A stretch of DNA of 64,000 nucleotides from Hypericum androsaemum (GCA_963995505.1 OZ023194.1:13388428-13452427), one strand, 5' to 3'; positions 1 to 12,210 are shown, counted from the stretch's first letter. Numbers and translations: made by a program. The notes: generated by a model not told the origin, from the letters alone.

Positions 1-3000
1 ACGTGGCCTCCTTTCAGCAAGTTTTTTCCTGTTGACATACCTGATCTTCTTATCAAAACATCGTTCCTTCCTTTTCTGTCTAAACTTGATCAATGCTGCC
101 TCCCTCCTATCAAGCTTAACTGATTTCGGGTCAGTGGAAGATGTGCCCCCTACTGGCAGCCATGACGAACTACTGTTAGGTTGTAAGCTCATATTGACAG
201 GATAGTATGGAAAGGACGCCATCCCGGTCACATGGCAGTTCTGATGATTATATTGAGGAGGCATAGTTGGATTTCCATGGTTATGCAGCTGATGGAGATT
301 ATTTTGATAAGCTTGGGCCGATGATGCCATGATAACTTGATTCAAAACCCCGTGCATGTAGTATGGGTAAACATTCTGCATGGATATCCCTGATCCATCA
401 ACTTGATCTCCACTTCTTGGATGCATGGCAACATGAGCACGATGTTCTTCACTGAAATGATGATGGGAAAAATCGGTCGACGTGGGAGGCGTGCATGATC
501 TATCAAGAGAGAAAGAATCGGGTATACTGGTGCTCCTAGTCAAGTCCTCCCCGCAAGAGTAGCTATCCAGCGCCTCTCCGTTTTCAAGTGGTTGAGCATC
601 ACCAGACAGTAACCGTCCGGGTGCTATAAGTGTGTGTTCCAGCCGCGATCTGTGACCGGAGCCATCATCTAGTCTTGCATCTCCCTGATAGTTTTTGCTT
701 CCCATACTTGATTTGACATAAGTAAAGAAGGCAGAGGATTGGCCAATCTTCAATACACTTCTCTTTGGAGCAGATGCAAATTGGTCACCAACTAGATACA
801 CAAGTTAATAGACATATGAGAAGGATTGAGCTTGAACAGAAGTTATCAAGATGGGAAAAGCACGAAACAACCAACTACGATGAAGGTGTCAAATTGACTT
901 TAGTACATTATAGAAATCACCAGTATTCACGACCTAAAAATAAAAAATGACCCCATAGAACTCTACTTGAGAGTTCCATTGATGATACCCAGTGGAAATG
1001 AGTAACTCAATAGAACTCTTCAGCAATGTGCTCAGTTGGGTGATCTTAGTACTTCTACTGAAACTAACATAGTAATTTTACCAACAGCTAAGAACACGAA
1101 AACATAATGTGATTTTTGGAAGAAGAGCTACAAATTCTTTGTAAATTTTTCTAAATCAGAAGAAAGAGCCTAATGGATGTGTGAAACAAGATACAAGATG
1201 GGGTATGAGTACTGAAGGAGTAAATGCAGTGTGCCTACCGATGCGACAATCACTAATTTCTTGCACTTCAGGTAGGCATTCAAGTGGCTCACAGAGGGAC
1301 GGCTCAGCATCAGCTGCAATCGCAGTTGCATCCATAGACTGAGGGGTAAACACAAGAATCAAGTCATCATCATTGCTCCAAATTAACTTATCTTGGAGAA
1401 GAACAAAGTAAATAGATTGATGATGCAACTAAATAACTACATCACCGATAACCGGGTTAGAGACATGCAGTCATACGTTGATTTAAGAAAAATAGAAAGG
1501 GTTTTCCTCTTAAGGAAAAAATTGAAATAGTTAGCACCCCATAGCTTCAAATCATGAGAGTAAGAACTATGGTTTTAAAATGTTGCGATCACCTAAATAA
1601 CTTGTCCTCTCAGGTTTAATGATCAAACAGCAGCTATTACTTCATAGGAACAACTTACGTAATCTCACATCAGGTTCCCACAATTCCATTTCCATTAACC
1701 AATGACAGGCATACGCTTCAACTAAAAATACTGACCTCGAATTCTTGATGAATTGACATTGCAAACTCAAGTGTCATGCTCCTACGAGATCTTTCATCTG
1801 TGTCATCCGAGAACAGATTAGTGCTATTTGTGTTAGCGTCGCTAGGATCTGACACCACCAGATCGAATTCATAGTTTAAGAGGTTCTTCTCCGCTAATCC
1901 AAGCTGCCAAAGGATATCAAGATGTCACATTAAACTTCATCCAGGAGCTACGAGTTCATGGGACAAAGTGAGTGCAGTATGATCAATTTGAAAAGAAAAG
2001 GGTGTCTTCGGGGTGTGCAAGCACTCCAGACTTAGTGCAGGGAAACAGGGAGGTGGACATGTTTGTGGGCAGCCGTACCTTAGTAATTCTGCAAAGAGGC
2101 TGTTTCCAGGCCTCAAACCCGTGACCAACAAGTCACCAAAGAAGCAACTTACCATTGTGACAAGGCTCGGCCTCTCAATCTTATTTTTGAATAGATGAAA
2201 CAAAATAGAGAAAGTAGAATCATACCAAAAATCTAAAACTAATAAAGGTATTAAGAAATTCTAACAAAATAAGTACAAACCATGCGCCTTCTTCTCCACA
2301 TGTGCGTCCATAGGTTCAGCAACTCATTAGTCCGTAATGGTTTTACAAGGTAGTCTGCAGCACCTAGCCTTAAGCAGTTAACAACTACCGACACCTCATC
2401 CTTGGCCGACATCACTTTTCAAAGCAAAAATGGTGCAAACTTATGTAAGAGAAACGGGGTTTGTCATGGAAGAAAGAAGTCTAACACAAAGCACACTTAC
2501 TGATCACAGGAATGCGTCGCAGATCTTTATCACGTGTGATATACTTCAACAGCTTCAGGCCTTTCTTCATAGGAAGATCGACTTCGGCTAATATTAAATC
2601 AATATCAGGCCCCTCAGCATTGAGGGCATCAATCACCTGCCTTGGTGATCTTACAGACGTAACTACAATATAAAGGCATAATAGATTACTGTAAGAATTC
2701 TAGACGAGCTTGGTATGTCATAAAGCAAGAGAAATTATGATTAACATGAGAAACGGGTCACATGACAACAAGTCACTGCCAATGAATCAACCATGATGAA
2801 ATGACTCGCTCCGAGGGAATTTTCATCACCAAACTCATATTCAGTTGCATCTCCGATTCCGGACACCAATAAACTTATCCAAGCTATAATTCACAACCAA
2901 ATCAACACTCAATATGAAAGGGAAGGCTAACTTAAGAAGAAGAAAAGGGAAGCAAAATTGACCAATACCTAGAACATGAATAACATTGAAAAGCAACTCC

Positions 3001-3293
3001 GAGACGCGTTAAATTGAACATACATATCCTTACTTCAAACATTCATAAACCTCAGACAGACGGTTCAATATAAAGAGCAGGCCCAAAAACAGACAAACAC
3101 AGATCAATGCATATAACAGGATAAAATTTCAGGAGGTACCCTGATAAGAGCACTTCAAAAGGAGATGGAAGGCCTCCTCTGAGCTCTTTGAATCACTATC
3201 ACACAGCAAAATCCTCACTCTGCTCCTATCAATAAACCCATCTCCCCCTCCTCCTTTTCCCTCCTTGTTCATACTCTCCTCTTTCCCATCCAT
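1..3293 (-). CDS. TOC1: TOC1/PRR1 pseudo-response regulator, six exons, 3' end outside the window
   Basis: Core circadian-clock transcriptional repressor of the nucleus. Exons on the minus strand: 3293-3140, 2662-2501, 2414-2281, 1903-1736, 1338-1239 and 791-1 (continues). All introns are GT-AG and the exons join in frame to 503 residues so far. The receiver-like domain spans about residues 24-140 (RVRILLCDSDS at the start, conserved Lys130 in LVKPLRTNELL). The phospho-acceptor position is Glu78 (ILAEVDLP) rather than Asp, the hallmark of pseudo-receivers. The SSAFFTYVKSS motif near residue 258 and the YPYYMHGVLNQV block near 381 are TOC1-specific. A CCT domain starts near residue 464 (KLDRREAALIKFRQKRKERC) and runs off the edge at RRPR. 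ATG 3293 is chosen because it opens just before GFIDRSRVRI, as in other TOC1 proteins. Family length is about 550-620 aa, so roughly 50-100 residues are missing. No lesion is seen. Exact exon ends are read by eye. Confidence 0.96.
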
Positions 3294-3795
3294 AATTAAA
3301 CTTCTCCCCTTCTTCCTTCCTCAAAACTTGCACCTTTTATAAATTAAACACCAAAGAGGAGAGATTCCCACCACTATGGTTAGTTTTTGGATCAAAAAGC
3401 ACCTACCCAGAAAACCCAACCCCCTAATTCTTCATATAATCACAAAAAGATCAAATTTTTATCCCAAAGTTTGTATCTTTAGGTACCCACGAGACTAACC
3501 TAGAGTTGGGTAACCTCCGACCAACTAAAACTAAAATTGGGGGGATGGATAGCTCTAAGATTTTCCTCAGTTAGGAAAAAAGAAACCCTAAAAAAAGCTC
3601 CTTTCCCCTTTAGTACAGTGGGGGGAGCTAACATGAGCCGAGAGGATAACAAAAGTGGAGGAAATCCAATTGGGTTCTTGAAGCCTTGAAGGGGAGAGAG
3701 CGAGAGAAAGGGCAGGCTGATGACGTGGCAGGAGAAGAGAGAGAAAAAGTGCAGTGAGAGAGAGAGGTGGTGGGCCCAGAGGCTACAGTATGTTT
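3294..3795 (-). promoter_or_regulatory. TOC1 5' leader and proximal promoter
   Basis: AT- and CT-rich non-coding DNA upstream of the TOC1 start codon. It contains runs of GAGAG/CTCTC and, near 3720, a TGACGTGGCA motif with a G-box-like ACGTGG core. Transcript start and TATA box were not fixed by eye. No other gene is visible here. Confidence 0.5.
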
Positions 3796-3804
3796 AGATA
3801 TTTT
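3796..3804 (-). promoter_or_regulatory. evening element upstream of TOC1
   Basis: On the minus strand, in the TOC1 transcription direction, this reads AAAATATCT, the perfect evening element. It lies about 500 bp upstream of the TOC1 ATG. In Arabidopsis, CCA1 and LHY bind an evening element in the TOC1 promoter. Function here is inferred from position; about three chance matches to this 9-mer are expected in 64 kb of such AT-rich DNA. Confidence 0.6.
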
Positions 3805-5250
3805 GGTAGTGATGGATAGGAGGCCACGTCACCTAGCTCAAAGATCTTTTTTCTCTCTCTCTTGTTGGTTTCCTGATATATCTCTCTCTCTAATGGACAA
3901 AATCGAATTAAGGGAAGAAAAGGAAAAAATCAACCGGAGCTTTTTATTTAGGGACCAGACAAATCCAACGACGGATGAGTGTCGGCTACAAGATTTAGTA
4001 TAGAAAAGCTTACTGTTTATGGTTAGATCACACTCAGGTAGATGTTCCTGTAATGATGGATGATCATGAAGTGTGTATTTATATGTTTAATTGCCAATTG
4101 AATCTTGATTTTCTATTCCATCTCATTTCGAGTCTAAAAAATATTTAATATCACTATATTCTCAGTTAATTAAACTTAAGATAAAAACAAATATATCAAT
4201 AGTTAATTTAAGTACTTGTTAGTTGTTTGTGTATTGATTATCGATTAATCTATCACTTTTAGATATTTTAGTAGATATTGACTCTTGATTTTTTTATACC
4301 AGTTGATATCTAGTTAATAATTCAAGTTTGAGCCAGTACCACTTTTGAATGATGACAAAATTCTTCCAAAAATATTTAATCGATAACTTAACTTAAGATA
4401 TCTCTCAATAGTTAATTTAAGTACTTGTTAGTTGTGTATTGATTCTAGTGGATATCATGATAGGCTAGAATAATTTCTTGTTTGGAAATTAATTGTCTTT
4501 CATTTTTTTAGATAAGTGAAAAATCGGTTTCATTAACTTATCAATTACCTCACATTGGACGAATAATCCAATTTGATTTTTTTATTCACATAAGTTAATT
4601 GATTCTAGTTCGAGGCAAATATGACATATTGACAAAACTCTCTTATGTGTTCTTTTAAGGATATGACTTAGGTCTTTCATTAAGGGATAAGATTACATAA
4701 CATAAGAAAAAAGTACATTTTTTTCGCCAAATGATAAAGTTGATTATCTTGGTCATAATGATAATTTCAGGAAATAATAAAGACCTAACTGAATAAATGA
4801 TGACCAAAAAGTCAGCTAATAAGTATATAGTTACATAACACAATTCCGTGCTAACAAGCACATGTGAAATATATGAAATACAGAAACCAAAAAACTTGGA
4901 AAAGTCAGCCCGCATTATGTGACCAAAGGTCACTTTTCTGGAAAATGAAAATATAAACAAATCTTGGAAAATAGAATACCAACGAGTGCCACCCATTTTC
5001 AGGTGCATTATCGTTCCTTTTTTTATTTTAATATTCAGGTCCATTATCTATATCTATACCCAACTAACGTGTAAACAACTGGAGCTGACCCGTTGGCTTT
5101 AGAGAGGGGGCAATGGGGTGGGGTAGGTGTCCAGCATCCAGGGTTTGAAACCCAGGTGGGTAGGGTAGACCTAGATTAGGCCCATTAGGAAAAAACCACA
5201 AATGTAACGATAAAGAAACTAACTTGGCCTCCTATCCATCACTACCCAAA
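3801..5250. repeat. short inverted repeat pair enclosing 1.4 kb
   Basis: About 28 bp at 3801-3828 (core GTAGTGATGGATAGGAGGCC) recurs as its reverse complement at 5222-5250 with about two mismatches. The enclosed DNA is AT-rich and shows no gene. It could mark an old insertion or a small inverted duplication next to the TOC1 promoter. No target duplication was found. Confidence 0.45.
4261..4269 (-). promoter_or_regulatory. second, distal evening-element match
   Basis: A second exact AAAATATCT on the minus strand, about 970 bp upstream of the TOC1 ATG and in the same orientation as the proximal copy. It may be a chance match in AT-rich DNA. Confidence 0.35.
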
Positions 5251-6407
5251 GAGGAAGCACCCAAAACACTAGCTGAAACCCCCGAACATTGGACATAACA
5301 CTCGAAAAGTAGGGGAAGGATGGGGTGCCGTCTTTAAGAGGGGTGACACACTCGTAGGAGAGATCTCGAACTGGAACGGGGAGGAAAATGGCGCGGCGTT
5401 GTCGAGCACAACTTCTTCTTAAAGGGATCATCTTCTTGGAACGAGTTCTTGACGCATGGAACAGGCGTGGAGAGAGGAAAGGGTTGGAAGTTGTTAATGC
5501 AAGTGGACAAAACAGGGGTAGAGAGACGAAGAAGATGTATGGTGTTTTTTGAAAACTTATAATTAAATTTGGTACTATTTTGGTAATTTTATCCATGTTT
5601 CACGTCAGTCTTGAGTCATCCCATTCACTCGGGCAGTCCATGTAGGCGACAAAACAACGACGTTTAGTAAATTTTTTTGGGCAACTGCCAAGGTCCTCCA
5701 AGTGATAAAAATTGAAAATTTTTTATGTGTTTTAAATTACAGGGTACCCAAATGAAGAATGGTAAAATTACAGGGTACTAAAGTATATTTTTTCCTTCAA
5801 TTCATCTTTTAAAAAGTGGGCCAATAATATTTTAATACCAGTGATCTTGCAATTTTTGAGATGTGATCTTATAGTTTAAAAATAGACCTTGAAGCTCTAT
5901 TTTGATATGGAACACGAGAGGGAGAGACATATATGGTTAGAAAGTGAGGTTTAGGATTATGATTTGGGAATTTTTTGAATATATAAAGGAAGGGTATTTG
6001 AAAAATAATAAAAAAATAAGGGACTGAAATTATATTAAAATCGGCCCAAGAAAATACTGCCAAGCAGGACAAAAAATTATTACGTGGTAGCCAACTCAGC
6101 TGCAAAACGACCCCGTTTTTTGGTTCATAGCCAAATTTGGCTCGGGGAGCCATTCGAGCCTAAAAATGACATGAGAGTACATACCACATGATTCAAAAGG
6201 TTTTTTTTAAAGTGCATGATCACATCTCAAAAGTCGTAAACTAAAGTTGGACTTTTCCCATATCTTAAACTTATATACATAGGTAAATAAATTATATATG
6301 TAATATCTAAATATAGGCCCAAAAATTAGAAAATGACCTCCTTCACACCTATTTCCAGAATCCAAGCAAGTTCCCATCCTCCATTGTCTTCGGTTACAAA
6401 ATCACAC
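5251..6407. other. intergenic, nothing recognised
   Basis: AT-rich DNA with only short, low-complexity reading frames. No gene, RNA or intact transposon end is recognised. Confidence 0.6.
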
Positions 6408-6543
6408 CAAATATTTATACAACCAAAGCAACATCAAACCAAATATCCATACAACAAAATCAACTTCAAATCAAATATCCATACAACCAAAACAACATCA
6501 CACCAAATATCCTTGCAACAAAAATAACATCACACCAAATGTC
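6408..6543. repeat. 32-bp minisatellite, about four copies
   Basis: Four direct units of about 32 bp built on CAAATATCCATACAACCAAA, diverged by a few bases each, ending in a partial unit. The open frame across it is a by-product of the repeat. Confidence 0.8.
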
Positions 6544-6759
6544 TCAATTCAAGCATCAAAGTTTCCTCGATTCCAATATGAAAGTTAGTAGCCATAATAG
6601 TCAAATATCTAAATCCAACAGTTCTTCTCGTGGCGATGTTGGTACCAGCCAATCTTCATTCTCTCCATCCAATTTAGGAAGCGCCACAATATCATCTTTA
6701 CACAAAATATTTGACAAGAACGGTAAAAAAATATTCGCATTGAACAACATCACAATATC

Positions 6760-7040
6760 ACAATAAAAAAACTTCAAAAATATATAGCCAGAAGCTAACT
6801 ACTTCAATATCTTTTTCTTGCTCTTGACCATACATTTGTGCTTCTTCTAGCATATTTTTTAATTTATTTCGACCGATATCTTCTTTTGGATCTTGCTCAA
6901 TTATCATAAATTCTGTCTTGCCAATGCATTCATAAATTTGTGCTTCTTCTAGCATATTCTCCAATTCATCTCAACCAATACCTTCTTCTGGATCTTGCTC
7001 AATGATCCTAAATTCTGCTTGCCAATGCATTCACAATTAA
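6760..7040 (-). pseudogene. remnant coding a 34-residue repeat, probable transposon debris
   Basis: Two direct copies of a 102-bp unit (TTTGTGCTTCTTCTAGCATA at 6835 and 6937). On the minus strand each encodes a 34-residue unit with EF.IIEQDP and NMLEEAQ; the upstream copy carries an in-frame stop. An exact multiple of three suggests a former coding repeat. The protein family is not recognised; degraded transposon coding DNA is the likeliest source. Confidence 0.35.
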
Positions 7041-7094
7041 CAGGATTATATGACTTTTGTGAATGGATGAACCTAGAACATTAAAAGTTTTGCT

Positions 7095-7690
7095 TATAGT
7101 CATAACATAAGGTACCCATCAAGTCATCAAGTCGTTGTATACACATCACCAAGCTCCTCGTAGTTCACACTTAGCCGTGACAAGATCCAATTAACGAGCT
7201 CAATCTCTATTTACCAAGCCAACTTTAGTTTTGACTAGGAAGAAATAGAAAATTATGTTAAGCTAATTATTGACCTAACACCATGACAGTTTTCTGCAAC
7301 AATCAACTTAAAGGATTGTTCATACACATGAAAATATTTTCAAAAGAACAAATAGCCTACAAAGCTTCATCCGACACTAAAGTCACTAAAAACCAACACC
7401 GTCGGGGAGAGAGAGAGGAAGGTTACTTGACGACATAAGGGCGACGAACCATCGTGAGAGGCTGAAAGGTCGGAAGTAGTTGGCGTGGCATCGGAGGTCG
7501 GGGAAGAGAAGAATTGCCCCATTTTTTCGGTGTTAGGGACCTAGGGTTTCCTGGTTAGGGAAAACATCGATTTCACGATTTGTGGTTTTTTTGTGTGTGG
7601 AGAAAATGGAAAAAATTGACATTGAAATTAAAATTTTACCCCTCAGTTGATTTGAACGATACTAACCGAAAAAATCGGGTTGAAATATGT
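7095..7690. repeat. dispersed repeat, copy 1
   Basis: This stretch closely resembles 13965-14480 in the same orientation, sharing blocks such as CTATTTACCAAGCCAACTTT, an AAGCTTCATC...ACACT block and a (T/C)GTCGGG-GA run. It is a diverged transposable-element fragment of unknown class with no coding sequence. Confidence 0.65.
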
Positions 7691-8234
7691 TCGATATTTA
7701 AAAAAAATAGGAATCCTCTGATAATTTTCCCCATAATAATAAATTTCAGTATTTTATGTCAAATATCTAGTGTTGATGTTTAAAAAAACACTAGGAATCA
7801 TGTGATAATTTTGTCCATAATAATAAATTTTTGTTATTTCATATAAAATATTTTATGATATTTGAAAGTTCTTGCAACAAAATGTGAATATAATGTACTA
7901 TCATCTTTATCAAACTTTTCTTATACCTATGTAAGTGGTAATATATTGTTAAAAGAAAAGATATTTTAGACATTTTTTAATCTCTTAAATCTCTATTTAA
8001 AACGACTTACCCATTTTAGGCTATAGGATAGTATATGTTTGAGATTTTTAAGTGTATATAAGAAAATATTTTCGACAGCGTGGAAATAAAAAACTCAATC
8101 CATTAATTTTACCTTCAAAAATTGTTGTGACCAAACAAAAAAGCTTTTGAGATCTATTTTTTTCATCATCTAGTGCATTAAAAAAATTTATTGAGTTACC
8201 CACATTTTCTTCTATTATGCAACTTAAGACAAAA

Positions 8235-8515
8235 AATAAATTAAGTTGATTAATTCTTTGATCGCAACATCCATGACGAAGAATGGAATCAAGTTAACAA
8301 CAAAATTTTCTTCTATTATTCCACCCTTCGTAATCGCAACATCCTCACGAAGTGTGGAATCAAGTCAACACCAAAATTTGACAAACTGTCATACACTGCC
8401 TTCATTTTGGCATATTCAATAGGGAAGTTAATTTCAATGAAATTGTTCAGTGTCACACTAATAAAAAAAGAAGAGAGCTTTAATAATGAGAAAACACCGA
8501 TTATAGGAATTTATT
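8235..8515 (-). pseudogene. RING/LON-domain protein exon fragment, copy A
   Basis: The minus strand reads LLKLSSFFISVTLNNF, then NFP.EYAK and DSLSNFGVD, followed after an interruption by NLIPFFVMDVAI. This resembles the link between RING and LON substrate-binding domains in plant RING-LON proteins, where ...NFGVDL(M/I)PLFVMDVVLPCQ is typical. The same sequence occurs at 26440-26740 and 27290-27560. The frame is broken and no other domains follow, so it is a dispersed gene fragment, probably carried by a transposon. The family call is by eye. Confidence 0.5.
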
Positions 8516-8893
8516 AATCTCCAAAAGCTATCTCAAAGTTGTAGGAATATTGTCTGTTAAAACCTAAAAACTAATGGCCTATATATAGCCAAACATCTAG
8601 CTAGAAAGTAAGAAAACCTGGAAGAAGTTTACCTAAACAAGAATTTCTACGGGCCAATGACAAGAGGCCAAATCTAAGGAAATAGCTAAAATATAATATT
8701 CTAATGCCTAATCAGAGGCCCGAAGTCGTCCAAATCTGGAACGGGGTGAAAACCTGACTAATTAGAAAGTCTGAAAGAAACTATCACCGGGGTCCTAGAG
8801 GCTGCTAGGTGTCTTCAACGTCAGCAGCTTCTGTACCCCCTCCCCAGCGAGGGCCAGAAGGGTAGCGGCCACTGGGCTGCCTGACCCTTTTCT

Positions 8894-9281
8894 TTAATCT
8901 TCTTGTCTTTCCATACATGCGGCCACGAACCGCTCCAAGTACCTACCAAAAATATATGACAAACGGTAGAAGTCCACAATAAGATTCGAACATATCAAAA
9001 TGACATAAAACCCAATAGACAAGACAAAAACGAATGATAACACAACTAAATACATATGATATACATAACAAAAATATGAGCGTTTACACACTCATCAGAA
9101 GTTGATGACCATTCCTCCAGAGCAGCTTCGTGACCATGAGGAGAAATGCAACGAAGATCGTGAACGCAAAGTGGTTCTTTGGGTAGTGGATGCTGCCCGC
9201 AATGCTCCTGACAATGGTCCGTACAACAGTCCTCGTAGCAGCAATGGTTCTGGCAATGGTGCCCGCTATAGCGCCAACCAC
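8894..9281 (-). CDS. candidate small membrane protein, two 3' exons, 5' exon not found
   Basis: The minus strand has an exon from about 9281 to 9088 encoding VGAIAGTIARTIAATRTVV, then a hydrophobic stretch (FAFTIFVAFLLMVTKLLW), ending at a GTAAACG donor. A TAG acceptor at 8943 opens a second exon (8942-8894) reading YLERFVAACMERQED and a TAA stop; the two join in frame. Composition is less AT-rich than the surroundings, and one membrane span of about 18 residues is likely. No ATG opens the first exon. An in-frame stop lies just upstream, so either an earlier exon joins at the CACAG near 9282 or the gene is truncated. The family is not recognised. The MULE-like element at 9.4-10.6 kb may have displaced the 5' part. 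Confidence 0.35.
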
Positions 9282-9418
9282 TGTGCAACTCTCATATACT
9301 CGCTATTATCTCTCTATAGTTGTTATTTCTGTGGGCTTTTGGTGCCAAAGAATGAGAATGTTATGTGACGACGCTTAGACTTTTATCTCTCTATAGTCGT
9401 TATTTCTGTGGGCTTTAA

Positions 9419-10630
9419 GGATAAAAAAAAGGAGTAATTTTTCTCAGGTCCCTAACTTATGTCGTAATTAAGACTAGGGTCTCTGCTATTTGAAATATTA
9501 TTTTGCCGTCCTCGCTTTTGTTTAAATATTGGTCTTGGGTCTCTGGCTGATGTCAACACCCATTTTTTTATTTTTTGGTCAAGTGAAATGACTTTTATAC
9601 CCTTACACATTTAACTCACCTTCCTCCTCCCCTCGAGTGACTCGTGTCTCTCCTCTCCTTCATAACATAAGCTTTAAATTTTTTTTTGGAAACCAGAAGC
9701 TATTATTAGAACCGAGATTTACTCTTCAAACTCTAATTAGAACCGGAAGCTTTAATTTACATGAATTGACTCAATCGACCCAATCCCTAAATCGACCCAA
9801 TTAGGAAGCCTCGTCTCTCTCAGTCTCTCTCTCTCTCTCTCTCTTCCCCCCACCCCTTACAAAAAATTGACCCAATTAGGAAGCCTCGTCGCCCCCATTT
9901 CTTAGCATCGGCGGCGGGTTCTCGACGGGCCCACACCATAGCAGTCAAATTTCGTCTTCCAATCCCAATTCCAGTAGATGGGAACGTCTACCGCGGCAAC
10001 TTCTGTTTGGAGTTTGGGTTTGGCTATGAAGGCCAAGATAGCCAGGTCAGCCAGGTCCGGACCACGACGAAGGCGCCGGCCTCGACCTCTCCACCAACTT
10101 CTTAGTTTTAAATTTTGAGTTGAACGGATGATGATGTAATCAAGTTGAGTTTTTGTATCTCAGTTTTGATTTCTGGTGTAGTCCTGAACTTAGTCCCCTT
10201 TGTTAGATCTATTGTGATTTGATGTTCTTAGTTTTCGATTTTGAGATGAACGGATGATGATGTTCTTATCAGATCTGTTCTGATTTCTATGGGTTCACCT
10301 CCATCTTTCTGGGTTTAGGTTTAAGAATCAAAATTTTAGTTTTCTGGAAATTTTTAAGGGGGTTTATTTAGGTTCAAAAATGGCGGAACCACAAAGGACA
10401 TCAAGGAGAAGATGAAAACGGGCGTGGAGGGGAGAGATATTTTTTTGTCTTTTTGTTAAAGGGTATAAATGTCATTTCATATGACAAAAAACCAAAAAAT
10501 GAGTGCTGACGTCAGTTAGGGATCCGAGATCAACATTTATAAAAAACAACGACGGCAAAATAATATTTTGAATAGCAGGAACCTTAGTCTTAATTACGAC
10601 ATAAGCCAGGAACTTGATGACAATTATCCC
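9419..10630. mobile_element. MULE-like element with ~180-bp inverted ends and foreign-looking filling
   Basis: The left end (9419-9605, with CTTATGTCGTAATTAAGACT) and the right end (10455-10630) are inverted copies over about 180 bp, including AAATATTATTTTGCCGTC and the AAATGAC...TATACCCTT inner border. The filling of about 850 bp includes a (CT)n run and a GC-rich block (9880-10110) unlike its surroundings, in the style of a Pack-MULE that captured gene sequence. There is no transposase frame. A clean 9-bp target duplication was not seen, so the class rests on the long inverted ends and the CAGGTCCCTAA motif shared with the MITEs at 12583 and 36165. Confidence 0.6.
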
Positions 10631-10639
10631 TAAAAAAAT

Positions 10640-11180
10640 AAGGAATTTACGAAAATGGTGTTTACTTTAAAAGTTTTACGAAAATAAAGTCTAGCCTAAA
10701 TATTCTACGAGTCAGGTGTTCACCCGCAAAATAATGAGGACCACCATTTTACGAAAATCAAAAAGCGGTGGGTACCATCGTTTTACGAAAAAATGGTGTA
10801 ATCCACCGTATTTCGGCATCTTAAAAATGAGACATCATCTCTAACCCTAACCCTATCGACAACCGTCATAATTTATTACTCTATTTCTTTTCTTCCTCCT
10901 CTATTTTCTATTTTCTATTTTCTCTCTTCTCTTTTTCCTTGATCCATCATCATATTCTTACAAGAATTCTTCTGAACAACCAAACCTAGTTATTATCTCG
11001 CCCTCCAGCGTTGCTCCAGGCTCCGTCGCCTAGCGCCAACATCGCCACCAATTCTAACCTTAGCCTCACCAAAGCTAACCACCGGCCGAGAAGCCCGTGC
11101 TCAGGCCAGGCGGAGGGGAGAGGGGAGGAAGGAGCAGCCCAGGCTCCTTCGCCTTCAAAATTTTCTTTCAATTGTTGTTG
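10640..11180. other. intergenic with short GC-rich block
   Basis: Contains repeated TTTTACGAAAA words (10650-10800), a telomere-box-like AACCCTAACCCTAT near 10845 and a GC-rich patch at 11000-11160 whose frames match nothing known. No gene can be supported. Confidence 0.4.
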
Positions 11181-12210
11181 TTAGAGCAATCACAAGATGT
11201 AGACAACTTTTATAGTAATTTAACTATCTTTAATATATATAAAAATTTCAAGTGAGCAATTGTATTAAAGAAGCAACCCAGTTCACAGAATAAATTATTA
11301 ATTTCTCTCTCATCCACATATTATCTACTCTGATTTGTTTAGATTAAAATTATATATTACGAAAATAATTATGTTTTCAATAACACGATTAAATACTTCG
11401 AAAATAATTAAATATTGTCATTAAACATTCAAGTTGCTTTGTGAAGGTGGGACATATATCTATAACTTTTTAGTTTATGACTTCTCCAAATTCGAAGTAT
11501 AAGAACGTCAAAAATATATTTGAAGTCAATAGTCGAGCGAGTTACGAGTACGAGTTTCGATTTGGGAGCCACAACTTCTTATTCCGGAGTCCAATTGAGT
11601 TGATTCAAGTTGCTTTGTGAAGGTGAGACATATATCTACAACTTTTTAGTTTATGACTTCTCCAAATTCGAAGTATAAGAATGTCAAAAATATATTTGAA
11701 GTCAATAGTCGAGCGAGTTATGAGTACGAGTTTCGATTTGGGAGCCACAACTTTTTATTCCATAGTCCAATTGAGTTGATTCAAATTGCTTTGTGAAGGT
11801 GGGACATATATCTACAACTTTTTAGTTTATGACTTCTCCAAATTCGAAGTATAAGAATGTCAAAAATATATTTGAAATTAATATTCGAACGATTTAGTTA
11901 TGTCAAAAATTGGAATACAAATTGTGAATCAAAATATGTCAATATTGGGCTCTATTTTTTATAGATATTAAAAAAATAATTTTAATTTTGTTAAAGATAA
12001 CTTTAATTTTTATAACTACACAAATCTTATCCGAATAAATCTATTTTTACGAATAATATTATACCAAGTAGAAATAACTAGATAGTTAGATTATTGAAAA
12101 AAAAATTGACCAACCAATCCGCTCGGCCGAGCGTTCATCACTTCTTTTCTGTTTTTTTTTAATTCATTAAATATTGACCGAGCGCTCGGCTCGGCCAACT
12201 GATGTACGTA
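11180..12210. mobile_element. non-autonomous element carrying 176-bp tandem repeats, locus 1
   Basis: The block shares its left part (GCAACCCAGTTCACA, then ATTTCTCTCTCATCCACATA) and its internal 176-bp repeats with 54186-55395. Both loci end in a GC-rich, CGAGCG-containing segment. There is no coding frame. Two copies with the same architecture argue for a transposed unit. Ends and class remain uncertain. Confidence 0.5.
11430..11890. repeat. 176-bp tandem repeat, about 2.6 copies
   Basis: Units begin at 11430, 11606 and 11782 (CAAGTTGCTTTGTGAAGGTG or a close variant), exactly 176 bp apart; the third is truncated. Shared internal words include ACAACTTTTTAGTTTATGAC and AGTCGAGCGAGTTA. The same unit recurs at 54640. 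Confidence 0.9.

Noticed and set aside
1156..1428. 90-codon frame on the minus strand.
   Set aside because: It only contains TOC1 exon 5 plus intron sequence on both sides.
5080..5200. Possible second SINE (GGTTTGAAACC box B-like and TTGGCTTTAGAGAGG box A-like words).
   Set aside because: No target duplication or clear tail was found, and the box matches are weak.
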